This document shows, in pieces, positions 7,562 to 15,515 of a DNA stretch of 64,000 nt (the first letter of the stretch is position 1; each line of letters starts with the position of its first letter). The DNA is from PMG-095 sp037200885 (GTDB taxonomy: Bacteria; Myxococcota_A; Polyangia; Polyangiales; Polyangiaceae). Under the pieces are notes generated by a model. The model ran no database searches. It was not told the origin of the DNA and worked only from the letters and a program-made list of their open reading frames with translations. A program made the translations under genes and the position numbers. The stretch lies in contig JBBCIN010000002.1 of assembly GCA_037200885.1 (NCBI GenBank), positions 620,001-684,000 of the forward strand. The letters run 5' to 3'.

Positions 7562-8200
7562 TCAATAGAACGGAGGCGTGAGTCGTTCTTGTTCGTGGGC
7601 ACGCTGCACGGCGGGGCGCGCCAAGGTCGCGTCGAGCAGGCGCTTCAAGTGAGGGCGCTCGCGAGCCGGGCTGGGCAAATGGCGCGTCCAGCGGCAGAGC
7701 GTGAGCAAGTAGGGGTCGAGCGCGGAGAAGCGCTCGCCGAGGAGCCACGGCCCCGAGTTCGCCAATTGGCGTTCGATGATGTCGAGCGACTGACTGATCT
7801 GAGCGCGGGCTTGACGCTGGACCACGGCCGCGCCGGCTTCGTCATCACTGAGCCGCTTCGGGTACGCGCCCACGAGAATGCGCGACTGCAGCGTGTTCGT
7901 GAGATAGACGAGCCAACGATAGAAGTGAGCACGCTCCTTCGTGCCCACTTCCGGCGCTAAGCCCGCTTCCGGGTGCTGATCGACCAAATGTAGGCAAATT
8001 GCCGCTGTCTCGGGTAACACCAGGTCACCGTCGACGAGCACGGGGATGAGGCCGGCGGGGTTGAGTTTCAAAAATTCTGGCGACTCGAGCGCGCCATGTT
8101 CGCGATCCACGAACTCCAAGCGATAGGGCACGCCGCACTCCTCGAGCAGGATGTGCGGCGCGAGGTTGGCGTTGCCTGGGTAGTAGTGAAGGACGTACAT
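7562..8200 (-). CDS. Glutathione S-transferase-like protein
   Basis: A 212-residue cytosolic GST-fold protein. The N-terminal thioredoxin-like domain shows YYPGNANLAPHILLEE, then LNPAGLIPVLVDGDLVLPETAAICLHL; the conserved cis-proline (IPVL) and the E-T/S pair that binds the gamma-glutamyl group are present. The C-terminal helical domain carries LLGERFSALDPYLLTLCRW, the usual N-capping motif. Start is ATG 8200, not the TTG one codon upstream; there is no good ribosome-binding site. Divergent from the kinase-like gene at 8245 over 44 bases containing a 12-base palindrome. Substrate unknown. Confidence 0.9.
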   Translation of the reverse strand: MYVLHYYPGNANLAPHILLEECGVPYRLEFVDREHGALESPEFLKLNPAGLIPVLVDGDLVLPETAAICLHLVDQHPEAGLAPEVGTKERAHFYRWLVYLTNTLQSRILVGAYPKRLSDDEAGAAVVQRQARAQISQSLDIIERQLANSGPWLLGERFSALDPYLLTLCRWTRHLPSPARERPHLKRLLDATLARPAVQRAHEQERLTPPFY

Positions 8201-8224
8201 CAAGGGGAGATTCTAGGCTCATCC

Positions 8225-8236
8225 CAGGATATCCTG
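8225..8236. promoter_or_regulatory. Perfect palindrome between divergent GST and kinase genes
   Basis: CAGGATATCCTG is a perfect 12-base palindrome in the 44-base gap between divergent start codons. It could be an operator, but no regulator is nearby. Confidence 0.4.
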
Positions 8237-8244
8237 CTAGAGCT

Positions 8245-8760
8245 GTGGGGGTGCGGGTCTGGATCTTTTTTGGCCAATCTGGCGCGGGCAAGTCGTTCGT
8301 CGGGCGAGTCTGTGCCGAGGAACTTGGCTTCCAGCATTATGACGGCGATCGCGACCTCACGCCGGAGATGCTCGGCGCGCTGCGCGAACACCGCGTGTTC
8401 ACCGAAGACATGCGCACCGAATTCGTCGCGGTGCTGAGCCGAGGCATTCACGAGCGAGTGACCCAGAATGCGCAAAGCCCGCGACCAAATCCGGGGCTGG
8501 CTGTGTCTCAGGGTTTGTTCAAGACTCGTGCTCGGGACCAGCTCCGACGAGATTTTCCCAATGCGCGGTTGGTTTGGGTCCGGGCATCGGAAGAGCTGCT
8601 CGAAACGCGCCTGCAGCAGCGCAGGGGTCACGCGGCATCGAATGCCTACGCGCGCTTCGTGAACGGCGGATTCGAAGAGCCAGCCCCCGGTGGCGACGTT
8701 CTCGAGAACGACGGCGACCGCGCGCGCGTTGTCGATCAATTGAAGGCATGCTTGCGGTAA
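8245..8760 (+). CDS. Small P-loop kinase-like protein
   Basis: A 171-residue protein with a Walker A motif GQSGAGKS at residues 10-17 and a later YDGDRDLTPEM region where small-molecule kinases such as gluconate and shikimate kinase place acidic substrate/magnesium residues. RLVWVRASEELLETRLQQRRGHAAS resembles the LID-arginine region of gluconokinases. The size suits the shikimate/gluconate/adenylylsulfate kinase superfamily. The substrate cannot be read from the sequence. Start GTG 8245 or GTG 8251; neither has a strong ribosome-binding site. Confidence 0.7.
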   Translation: MGVRVWIFFGQSGAGKSFVGRVCAEELGFQHYDGDRDLTPEMLGALREHRVFTEDMRTEFVAVLSRGIHERVTQNAQSPRPNPGLAVSQGLFKTRARDQLRRDFPNARLVWVRASEELLETRLQQRRGHAASNAYARFVNGGFEEPAPGGDVLENDGDRARVVDQLKACLR

Positions 8761-8778
8761 CGGCCGATGCTGGATACT

Positions 8779-8794
8779 GTCTTGTAAACAGGAC
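8779..8794. promoter_or_regulatory. GTCT-N8-GGAC element upstream of an aldo/keto reductase
   Basis: GTCTTGTAAACAGGAC matches the recurrent GTCT-N8-AGAC element at 7 of 8 fixed positions, 24 bases before the ATG at 8818. The spacer TGTAAACA is close to the TGTAAAGA spacer upstream of the peptide-binding protein gene ending at 27700. Confidence 0.5.
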
Positions 8795-8817
8795 CATATG
8801 ACGATACACTGTCAGCC

Positions 8818-9765
8818 ATGACCCAGCGCCGCAAGGTAGGTTCACTCGAGGTCTCAATCGTCGGGGTCGGTTGTAACAACTTCGGCAGCCGACTCGATCA
8901 GTCGGGCACCCAACGCGTCGTAGACGCCGCGCTCGAAGCCGGACTCAACTTCTTCGACACAGCCGACGTGTATGGCGGGACGCAAAGCGAGGAGTACTTG
9001 GGCCGCGCGCTCGGCGCTCGGCGCGGTTCGGTGCTCATTGCGAGCAAGTTCGGTATGCGGATTGACGACCAGCGCAAGGGCGCGCGGCCCGAGTACGTGC
9101 TGCGCGCGGCCGAAGACAGCCTGCGCCGGCTGGGCACGGACTACATCGACTTGTACCAGTTGCACCGGCCCGATCCCGAAGTGCCGATCGCCGATACACT
9201 CGGTGCGCTCGATCAATTGGTCAAAGCCGGAAAGGTCCGAGAAATTGGCTGCTCGAACTTCTCGGCCGAGCAGCTCGAAGTGAGCGCCGAGGCCGCGCGA
9301 CGCGCGACGCTGAAGCCCTTCGTCAGCGTGCAAAACGAGTTCAGCCTGCTCGCGCGCGAGCCCGCAGAGTCGCTGCTTCCGGCCGTCGAGCGCGCAGGCC
9401 TGGCTTTTTTACCCTACTTTCCGCTCGCGAGCGGCCTCCTGTCCGGCAAGTACCGTCCGGGCCAGGTAGCCCCCGAGGGCACGCGCCTCACCGCGCCCGA
9501 CTCCCGCTTGCGGGATCGCTTTCTCAACGATAAGAACCTCGCGCTCAGCGCAGCATTCGACGAGCTTGCCCGGGCACGGGGGCGCTCGCTCTTGGAGCTC
9601 GCTTTTTCGTGGCTGCTGTCGCATCGGGCCGTGGCTTCCGTGATCGCAGGTGCGTCCACAGCCGCGCAAGTCAAGGCGAACGCTTTCGCCGCGAACTGGC
9701 AACTGACGCCGGACGATCTCGCCGCGATCGACAGCATCGGCGTCCAACCCGCCGCCCGCGCGTAG
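8818..9765 (+). CDS. Aldo/keto reductase
   Basis: A 315-residue NADPH-dependent oxidoreductase with a TIM barrel. Family signatures seen: NFFDTADVYGGTQSEEYLGRAL in part (catalytic D and Y), IASKFG (catalytic lysine), YIDLYQLHRPDP (catalytic histidine) and VREIGCSNFSAEQL. Its length and the C-terminal AGASTAAQVKAN nucleotide-binding segment are typical for the YajO/Tas-like group. Substrate unknown. Upstream it has a near-match to the window's recurrent GTCT/AGAC element, which would link it to the sulfur block. It converges on pyrE. Confidence 0.9.
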   Translation: MTQRRKVGSLEVSIVGVGCNNFGSRLDQSGTQRVVDAALEAGLNFFDTADVYGGTQSEEYLGRALGARRGSVLIASKFGMRIDDQRKGARPEYVLRAAEDSLRRLGTDYIDLYQLHRPDPEVPIADTLGALDQLVKAGKVREIGCSNFSAEQLEVSAEAARRATLKPFVSVQNEFSLLAREPAESLLPAVERAGLAFLPYFPLASGLLSGKYRPGQVAPEGTRLTAPDSRLRDRFLNDKNLALSAAFDELARARGRSLLELAFSWLLSHRAVASVIAGASTAAQVKANAFAANWQLTPDDLAAIDSIGVQPAARA

Positions 9766-9777
9766 GATTGCATACAA

Positions 9778-9793
9778 ACATCGGTTCCGATGT
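9778..9793. terminator. Palindrome between convergent genes
   Basis: ACATCGGTTCCGATGT has perfect 7-base arms around TT and lies 12 bases after the aldo/keto reductase stop. No T tract follows; a weak transcript-end structure is possible. Confidence 0.3.
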
Positions 9794-9854
9794 CGTGTGT
9801 GGACTCGCTAGCTGACCGGCGAAGCCACGCTTCCCGAGACCAGCACAAGCCTTG

Positions 9855-10382
9855 TCATCCGGTAGCCGTCTCGAGCTGAGCCCTGGTGAAGAGCGCCGAG
9901 AGCCGGAGGTCGATCTTCGAAAGGGCCTCGGCCCCGCCCGATTGCCGGTCAATCACGCAAATCACCGATGATATCGAGGCGCCTAGCGCGCGAAGTTGCT
10001 CGGTCGAACTCACGACTTGACCTCCGGACGTCACGACATCCTCGACCACGAGCAGTCGACGGCCGTCGACCTCGACTCCCTCGGCGAGGCGACGGGTTCC
10101 GTAGCGCTTGGCTTCCTTGCGCACGAACGCCGCCGGAAGTCCGGTTTCCAATGAAAGGGCTGCAGCGATCGGCACTCCGCCGAGTTCCAGACCTGCCAGG
10201 ACTTCGGTGTCCGTAGGCACAAGCGGGGCGAGGTGCTGCGCGACGGCGCGCAACAGCCGTGGGTCCGATTCGAAGCGATACTTGTCGAAGTACTCGCTGG
10301 CAGTAGCGCCGGAGCGTAGCTGAAATTGCCCCGTGAGGCGGGCGACACGCATGATTGACACGGAAAGCTCATGTCGATCCAT
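9855..10382 (-). CDS. pyrE: Orotate phosphoribosyltransferase
   Basis: A 175-residue enzyme that joins orotate to PRPP in pyrimidine synthesis. The PRPP-binding motif LLVVEDVVTSGGQV is near residues 110-123. The catalytic lysine region FVRKEAKRYGTRRLAEG, with the flexible loop, precedes it. The N-terminal TGQFQLRSGATASEYFDKYRF fits the substrate-binding start of PyrE. It is a little shorter than E. coli PyrE but complete, like the short PyrE of actinobacteria and archaea. ATG 10382 is the first start. It appears to be a stand-alone housekeeping gene in this window. Confidence 0.92.
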   Translation of the reverse strand: MDRHELSVSIMRVARLTGQFQLRSGATASEYFDKYRFESDPRLLRAVAQHLAPLVPTDTEVLAGLELGGVPIAAALSLETGLPAAFVRKEAKRYGTRRLAEGVEVDGRRLLVVEDVVTSGGQVVSSTEQLRALGASISSVICVIDRQSGGAEALSKIDLRLSALFTRAQLETATG

Positions 10383-10518
10383 CGAAGGGCGACGGTAGCA
10401 ACGGCCGATTCCGATCGCAACGGCTCCGATGGCACGTCAGTCTAACGCGGCTAGCCCACGCGCTCGCCCACTCCGTCCGCGGCTCGGAACTCCGATGGAC
10501 TGCCTGAGCGCTCGCAGC

Positions 10519-11115
10519 TCAGCCCACGAGGCGTCGTTCGATTTTGTCGCGCCATTCGAGCTTGGTCAAAGCGTAACAAGCGGTATCCCGTCGTCCCTCG
10601 CCCACGTGCGCGCGCTGCCCTCGCAGAACGCCCTCCAGCCGAAGGCCCGCCTTCTCGGCGACTCGCACGGACGCGACGTTGTTCTGATCACAACGCCAGG
10701 CCAGGCGCAGCCAAGGCCACTCCGCAAAACCCCAATCAAGAAGAGCCCGAAGGACTCGAGTACCGAGCCCTCGACCCGCCTCGCCTTGACGAATGAACAT
10801 CCCCATTTCCGCGCAGCCCGTGGAGATCGGGCCTTCTCGCAAATGGAACCCGGTGCTGCCCAGCAGCCGCTCACCGTTCTCGGAGAAGACTCCAATGACG
10901 AACGCCTCCGCTAGCAGGTAGCGCGCTCGGTTCTTTCGCACAAACTGCTCCGAATCCTGCACCGATTGATGGGGGCTCGCCCACGGCATCCACGGCCGCA
11001 AGTGCTCGTAAGAAGCGTTGACGGCTTCGGCGAGCAACGGACCGTCGCCCAAGTCATACGAGCGCAGGACGAAGCCATCGGCTTGATAACGCTCGGGAGC
11101 GAAGAAGTAATCCAT
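10519..11115 (-). CDS. RimJ/RimL-type GNAT acetyltransferase
   Basis: A 198-residue GNAT-fold protein. The acetyl-CoA-binding region is IRQGEAGRGLGTRVLRALLDWGF (a variant of Q-x-x-G-x-G), followed by LRLAWRCDQNNVASVRVAEKAGLRLEGVLRG, the usual N-x-x-S beta-bulge motif of ribosomal-protein serine acetyltransferase-like proteins. I start at ATG 11115 (MDYFFAPERYQ); the longer open frame has no family-like sequence. The substrate is not predictable. 144 bases separate it from the next gene upstream, with no clear promoter seen. Confidence 0.88.
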   Translation of the reverse strand: MDYFFAPERYQADGFVLRSYDLGDGPLLAEAVNASYEHLRPWMPWASPHQSVQDSEQFVRKNRARYLLAEAFVIGVFSENGERLLGSTGFHLREGPISTGCAEMGMFIRQGEAGRGLGTRVLRALLDWGFAEWPWLRLAWRCDQNNVASVRVAEKAGLRLEGVLRGQRAHVGEGRRDTACYALTKLEWRDKIERRLVG

Positions 11116-11259
11116 GACTGAGGTTCGGAACACGATAGCACAAGCTAGCCGGCAGCTGCGAACGCCGCGATGGCCTGAGCCACGCGGAACGAAGGCTTGT
11201 TTGAAGCGTGGCAATCGGTCGCTAGGTGATTGCGTTACGTCGGACGTACAGCTCCATGG

Positions 11260-11814
11260 TCAGCCTGCTAGCTGATCAAGCAGCGATCGAACCAGATCAC
11301 TGACGGGAAGTTCCGACCGCAGGCGCAGCACATTGCAGCTTGCTGGCAACTCCGCGAGCCAGCGTTCGTGGCCGGCGCGGCTCCGTCCGTCATTGTGAGG
11401 CTCATCATACCTGGCTGCCCAGCTCATGAATGCGAGATGCTGCGCGTGCAGCTCACCTCCCGGCTGCAAACGTTCTATGCCGTAGCGCCGAATCTCGCGC
11501 TCGCGTAGTCGCGCCATGCGGATTTCCGGCGCGAGCTCGACGAACACGACCGTCGTGAAGTCGGGAATGAACTCATGTCCCCAGCTGCACAGCGAGCCGC
11601 TCAATACCCAAGACTCGCTCTGGGACAACGCGGCTCGCAATAGCCGGCACCGCTCGGGGATATCGCGCTTTTCGCGAAACGGCGGGTCGGTCGGCAGCCA
11701 GTAGAATGCGTCGGTATCGTGGAAAGGGACCGTTAGTCGCTCGGCGAGCAAACGCCCCAGCGTCGTCGTCCCGGATCCCGATGCGCCGAGAATATGAACA
11801 CGTGCCTTGGGCAT
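11260..11814 (-). CDS. P-loop NTPase related to adenylate-kinase-like/FlaR proteins
   Basis: A 184-residue protein beginning MPKARVHILGASGSGTTTLG. The Walker A GASGSGTTT has a threonine where many kinases have lysine, as in the topology-modulation/FlaR-like P-loop family. HDTDAFYWLPTDPPF and FVELAPEIRMARLREREIRRYG (split across the central helices) are consistent with that family: an acidic substrate-binding motif and a LID arginine cluster. Loss of the Walker lysine leaves its catalytic capacity uncertain. Start ATG 11814. No functional neighbours. Confidence 0.75.
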   Translation of the reverse strand: MPKARVHILGASGSGTTTLGRLLAERLTVPFHDTDAFYWLPTDPPFREKRDIPERCRLLRAALSQSESWVLSGSLCSWGHEFIPDFTTVVFVELAPEIRMARLREREIRRYGIERLQPGGELHAQHLAFMSWAARYDEPHNDGRSRAGHERWLAELPASCNVLRLRSELPVSDLVRSLLDQLAG

Positions 11815-11908
11815 GATGAGCGCTTGGCTATCGACGATAGATCGGCCAATGGTCCACAGACTACCCGGTTTTCAATTCCGGGGCGTGAGTGAAACACCAT
11901 GGCTCAGG

Positions 11909-12475
11909 CTACGGCGCGCCCGACTGCGCTTCCGCGAGCAGAACGGTGTTCTGGAGGAGCATGGCCATCGTCGTCACACCAACCCCGCCGAGCCGTGGGG
12001 TGATCCACGAGGCTTTCTGCGCGACGGCTTCGTCGACGTCTGGCAGCAGGAGTTTACCTTTCCAAGTGATCCCCGCACTCACGACGACCGCGCCTTCGCG
12101 AACCATGCCGGCCTGAACGATGCCGGGCTGCCCCGCGCACGCGATCACGATGTCCGCACGCAGCGTATGTTCCGCTAGATTGGCGACCCCGGAGTGGACG
12201 AGCGTGACTGCGGCATTTGCACCCGCGGCCTTTGCAGCGAGCAGTATCGAGAGCGGTCGGCCCACCGTGGGGCCTCGGCCAAGCACGACCACGTGACGAC
12301 CCGCGGTCGGGATCCGATAATGCAGGAACATGGCTCGCACGCCCGCAGGCGTAGCGGGCACCGGTCCAGGATCACCAAGCACGAGGCGGCCGAGGTTGGT
12401 TGGGTGAAGACCGTCGGCGTCCTTGCGTCGGGTCGGCCGGTTCTCGGGCGGATGCTCCGAAAATTGGGAGGTTGA
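11909..12475 (-). pseudogene. folD: folD remnant: NADP-binding C-terminal domain without N-terminal catalytic domain
   Basis: The frame encodes the second half of canonical bifunctional FolD: KDADGLHPTNLGRL, GDPGPVPATPAG, VVVLGRGPTVGRPLS, VTLVHSG, ADIVIACAGQPG, GAVVVSAGI, LPDVDEAV, ITPRLGGVG and TMAMLLQNT are all recognisable. The frame closes upstream at a TGA at 12476-12478, before the substrate-binding domain with the Y-V-x-x-K motif that FolD needs. No ATG precedes the homologous part; the first possible start is TTG at 12382. The first 20 codons are already poorly conserved. The normally invariant GGVGPMT reads GGVGVTT. I interpret it as a decayed gene cut by deletion; a stand-alone nucleotide-binding domain is less likely. 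Confidence 0.75.
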
Positions 12476-12756
12476 TCATATCGAATCAGACCGACTCGAT
12501 GCGGTCGTGCTGCGCGGCAAGCACCTGTTTGTTGCCAGGCTCCTCGGTTTCATCACCAGCACCGGCTCTTTGAAGCGCTGCAGGTCGAGCTGAAATAGCG
12601 ACGCGCAAGCGCCAACGCGGTTCAGCACGCGGCGGTCTTTGCCATCAATGATGCCACCGAGGCCGGCTTTCGTATCGTTCGCAAGGTCGATGTCGACTCG
12701 GTATTCATCTTCGCTGCAGCTTTCGAATCGGAAGCGGGTCAGGGATGGCCCAACAC
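12476..12756. other. 281 bases without a recognised gene
   Basis: The minus strand has an open frame (12476-12778) with a plausible-looking middle (EDEYRVDIDLANDTKAGLGG) but no family I know, no good start, and overlap with the start of the neighbouring permease's 3' end. A second minus frame ends in EEPGNKQVLAAQHDRIESV before a stop near 12487, which may mean a frameshifted relic. Since the neighbouring folD is truncated at the same side, this segment may be the foreign or rearranged DNA that replaced its 5' half. Confidence 0.35.
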
Positions 12757-13527
12757 TCAAAAAGAGCCGCGATCGCACAGCCAGCGCGCACCCGCGTCAA
12801 GCAAAAAGCCGAGCACGCCGACCACGAGAATGACGGCCATGAGCTCCGAGTAGGCCAGGCGATCGCGCGCGTCGAGGATGTAGTAGCCGAGCCCCGCGTT
12901 GACGCCTAGCATCTCGGCGGGCACGAGCACGATCCACGAGATACCGATGGCCAGACGGATCCCGGTGAGCACGCTGGCGAGGATCCCCGGCGCGATGACC
13001 TGCACGAGCAGCTCGCGCCGCGTAGCCGAGAGGCTCCGAGCGAGCTCGAGCCAGCGGGGATCGAGCGCGCGAACGCCGGCCGCGGTGGCGAGCAGAATCG
13101 GCCAAGTCGCGGCAAATGCCAGCAGGAACCAGATCGGACGATCGCCCACGCCGAACACCATCACCGCGAGCGGCATCCAGGAGATGGGCGAAATCATACG
13201 CAGAAACTGAATCGACGGCGACGTCAGTTGGTCGAACCTTCGGGAGCTGCCGATGGCAATCCCAAGGGGGACCCCAACCAAGAGCGCTGCGACTAGACCG
13301 ATCGCCACGCGCTCCAGGCTGATGGCGACGTGAGGCCACAGTGGGGCGTGCCGTAATAGATCGAATGCGACGGCCAGCACCGCCAAGGGAGCGAAGCGCT
13401 CGCCCATTCCCCCTACCTCGGCCCCCAAAGCCGCTCCCCACCAGAGCACCCCGAGCAACAAGATCCCCGCGCTTCCCAGCAATGCACGCGAGGCGAGCGA
13501 GCCGTTTGCCGAGGCCGGCGAGGTCAT
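12757..13527 (-). CDS. Sulfonate/nitrate-type ABC transporter permease (SsuC-like)
   Basis: A 256-residue inner-membrane permease with about six hydrophobic segments (for example AGILLLGVLWWGAALG and ILLATAAGV). The cytoplasmic EAA loop is visible as ELARSLSATRRELLVQVIAPG near residues 165-185, which contacts the ATPase. Family: the SsuC/TauC/NrtB group, importers of sulfonates, taurine or nitrate. Last gene of an operon with its binding protein (4-base overlap at 13524-13527) and the ATPase at 14754. Start ATG 13527. Confidence 0.88.
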   Translation of the reverse strand: MTSPASANGSLASRALLGSAGILLLGVLWWGAALGAEVGGMGERFAPLAVLAVAFDLLRHAPLWPHVAISLERVAIGLVAALLVGVPLGIAIGSSRRFDQLTSPSIQFLRMISPISWMPLAVMVFGVGDRPIWFLLAFAATWPILLATAAGVRALDPRWLELARSLSATRRELLVQVIAPGILASVLTGIRLAIGISWIVLVPAEMLGVNAGLGYYILDARDRLAYSELMAVILVVGVLGFLLDAGARWLCDRGSF

Positions 13528-14717
13528 GGAGCGATCAGTTCGGTCCGAGACAGCTCCGGGTTCAAGCCGAAAGCGGCGAAGGCGTTCTGCGACGCGAGCG
13601 CTTTTCTCACGAAGTGATCGTCGACGAGTTCGCTAGCGGCTCGCTTCGGGTCGAGGCTGGCGAGGAAATCGTGCTTGCCTTCGACCAGTGTTTGCTGAAG
13701 CCGACGTACCAGCTCTTCGGTGTAGCTCGGGAAAGGATAAGGTTGAAAATCGATGCGCCGGTCGTTCCAATCTGGGTGCCGGATCGCTCCGGTCTGCAGG
13801 TAGCCGGTGCGCTCCGCGTCGTTCGGGGCGAGCACCCGCGTGAGCAGCGCTCGTGGGTGCGGCGTGTACTGATTTTCTCCGTCATTTGCCAAAATCTGAG
13901 CCGTCTCGGCGCGATGGTCACGAGTCCAGAGCTGGGCCCGAACGATCGCGTCGACCACTTTCTGCGACCACTCCGGGCGGCCTTCCAGATCCGCCTCGTG
14001 CATGAAGACCACGCAGCAGGCGTGCTGGCGCCAGACATCGCCGGTGAAGCGGAGCACCTTGCCAATGCCCTTCGTCTCGGCCGCGGCGTTGAAGGGCTCG
14101 GCCACAGTGAAGCCTTCGATGCGACGCGAGGCGAGCGCTGGCGGCATGTCGGCCGGCGGTAGCACCAAGAGGTTCACCTGATTTTCCGTGGGCTGTTGGC
14201 CGTCCTTCAGCGCCACCGGTGTGAGCCCATTTTCACGCAGCAGCAGCTGCAAGACGACGTTGTGGATCGAGTACCAAAACGGGATCGCCACGGTCTTGCC
14301 GGCAAGATCGCGCACGCTGTTGACGTTGGCTGCCACGGTGAGTGCCGAGCCGCCCACGTGATTCCAGGCCACGACCTTGGCGGGCACTTGGCTGCCGAAG
14401 CGAGCCCACACCGTCATCGGAGACAGCAGGTGCACGACGTTCACTTTGCCAGCGAGGAACGCCTCGACCAGCTGCGCCCAGCTCCGGAGCAGGACCGGCT
14501 TCTCGGAGCGGATCCCTGCCTGATCGAAGTAGCCTTGGTGATGCGCAACGAGCAACGGGGTCGCGTCGGTGATGGGCAGGTAGCCGATGCGAACCGGCGC
14601 GTCCGGCTCCTTTTTCTTGCAGCCTTCGAGCTGTGAAAGCAGCGGCAGCGCGCCGCCCGCCGTGAACAGCGAGGCCAGCTGCAGCATTTCTCTACGCGAA
14701 GGGTGGTATTGGCACAT
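13524..14717 (-). CDS. Nitrate/sulfonate-type ABC substrate-binding protein (NrtA/SsuA-like)
   Basis: A 397-residue exported binding protein. The N terminus has paired arginines before a hydrophobic stretch (SRREMLQLASLFTAGGALPLL) and then QLEGCKKK, which looks like a lipobox, so it is probably a membrane-anchored lipoprotein exported by Tat or Sec. The mature part starts VRIGYLPITDATPLLVAHHQGYF, the classic beginning of NMT1/NrtA-type proteins. Genes on both sides supply the permease and ATPase. Ligand is unknown; the neighbouring flavoprotein and AhpD-like gene suggest an organosulfur compound. Confidence 0.87.
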   Translation of the reverse strand: MCQYHPSRREMLQLASLFTAGGALPLLSQLEGCKKKEPDAPVRIGYLPITDATPLLVAHHQGYFDQAGIRSEKPVLLRSWAQLVEAFLAGKVNVVHLLSPMTVWARFGSQVPAKVVAWNHVGGSALTVAANVNSVRDLAGKTVAIPFWYSIHNVVLQLLLRENGLTPVALKDGQQPTENQVNLLVLPPADMPPALASRRIEGFTVAEPFNAAAETKGIGKVLRFTGDVWRQHACCVVFMHEADLEGRPEWSQKVVDAIVRAQLWTRDHRAETAQILANDGENQYTPHPRALLTRVLAPNDAERTGYLQTGAIRHPDWNDRRIDFQPYPFPSYTEELVRRLQQTLVEGKHDFLASLDPKRAASELVDDHFVRKALASQNAFAAFGLNPELSRTELIAP

Positions 14718-14753
14718 GATAGAATCCTCAGCGAAATACGGCAGTACGACGCT

Positions 14754-15515
14754 TCACGCGCCTGGGAAGGTCTCGTGCAAGCGTTTGACCACATCGATGC
14801 GCAGCTGCCCGAGCGCGTCGAGGGACGACTCGCGCGGATGCGCACACTCGATACTCCAGATCTTTTTCACGACGGCTGGGCGATGCCCGAGGAGCACCAC
14901 CCGATCGGCCACGAGCAACGCCTCGTCGATGTCGTGCGTGACGAGCGCCACTGCGGTACGACGCTCGCGAACCAGGTTGAGCAGGATGCGCTGCATCTCG
15001 CGGCGCGTGATCTCGTCGAGTGCACCGAAGGGCTCGTCGAGCAGCAGCACGCGTGGTCGGCGCGCGAGGCAGCGCGCCAGCGCCACTCGCTGCGCCATGC
15101 CACCCGAGAGCTGGCGAGGGCGGTAGTGGGCTGCGTGCGAAAGCTCGACCTGCGCCAGCGCCTCCTTTACGCGCTGCTCGCGCTCGCGCCGGGTCCAGAC
15201 GGGCTGGCTGGCGAAATCCAGGCCGAAGGCCACGTTTCTTTCGACGTCACGCCAGGGCAAAAGACAGGCGTCCTGGAACGCGAGCGCGACGTCCGGATGG
15301 CCTCCTCGGGCTGGGGCTCCGAACGCGAACAATGCGCCGGAGGTCGGCGCTTGCAGGCCGGCCAGCACGCGTAGCAAGCTCGATTTACCCGCGCCACTGG
15401 CACCCAAAAGCGCGACGATCTCTCCTTCGCGCAGCGAGAGGCTGACGTCAGAGAGGATGCAGCGTGAGCCGTACTCGAGCGTGACGCGACTCGCTTCGAG
15501 CAAGGGCGCGTTCAT
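14754..15515 (-). CDS. Sulfonate/nitrate-type ABC transporter ATPase (SsuB/TauB-like)
   Basis: A 253-residue ABC ATPase. Walker A is GASGAGKS near residue 38, the Q-loop lies in ALAFQDACLLPWRDVERN (the LLPW form typical of SsuB/TauB/NrtD proteins), the signature is QLSGGMAQRVALAR and Walker B is VLLLDEPFGALD. It energises the permease at 12757. The 4-base overlap with the preceding flavoprotein gene (15512-15515) indicates translational coupling. Confidence 0.92.
   Translation of the reverse strand: MNAPLLEASRVTLEYGSRCILSDVSLSLREGEIVALLGASGAGKSSLLRVLAGLQAPTSGALFAFGAPARGGHPDVALAFQDACLLPWRDVERNVAFGLDFASQPVWTRREREQRVKEALAQVELSHAAHYRPRQLSGGMAQRVALARCLARRPRVLLLDEPFGALDEITRREMQRILLNLVRERRTAVALVTHDIDEALLVADRVVLLGHRPAVVKKIWSIECAHPRESSLDALGQLRIDVVKRLHETFPGA

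Noticed and set aside
12476..12778. Minus-strand ORF of about 100 codons beside the folD remnant
   Set aside because: No family resemblance, no convincing start or ribosome-binding site, and it runs into the end of the permease gene; kept only as an unassigned stretch.
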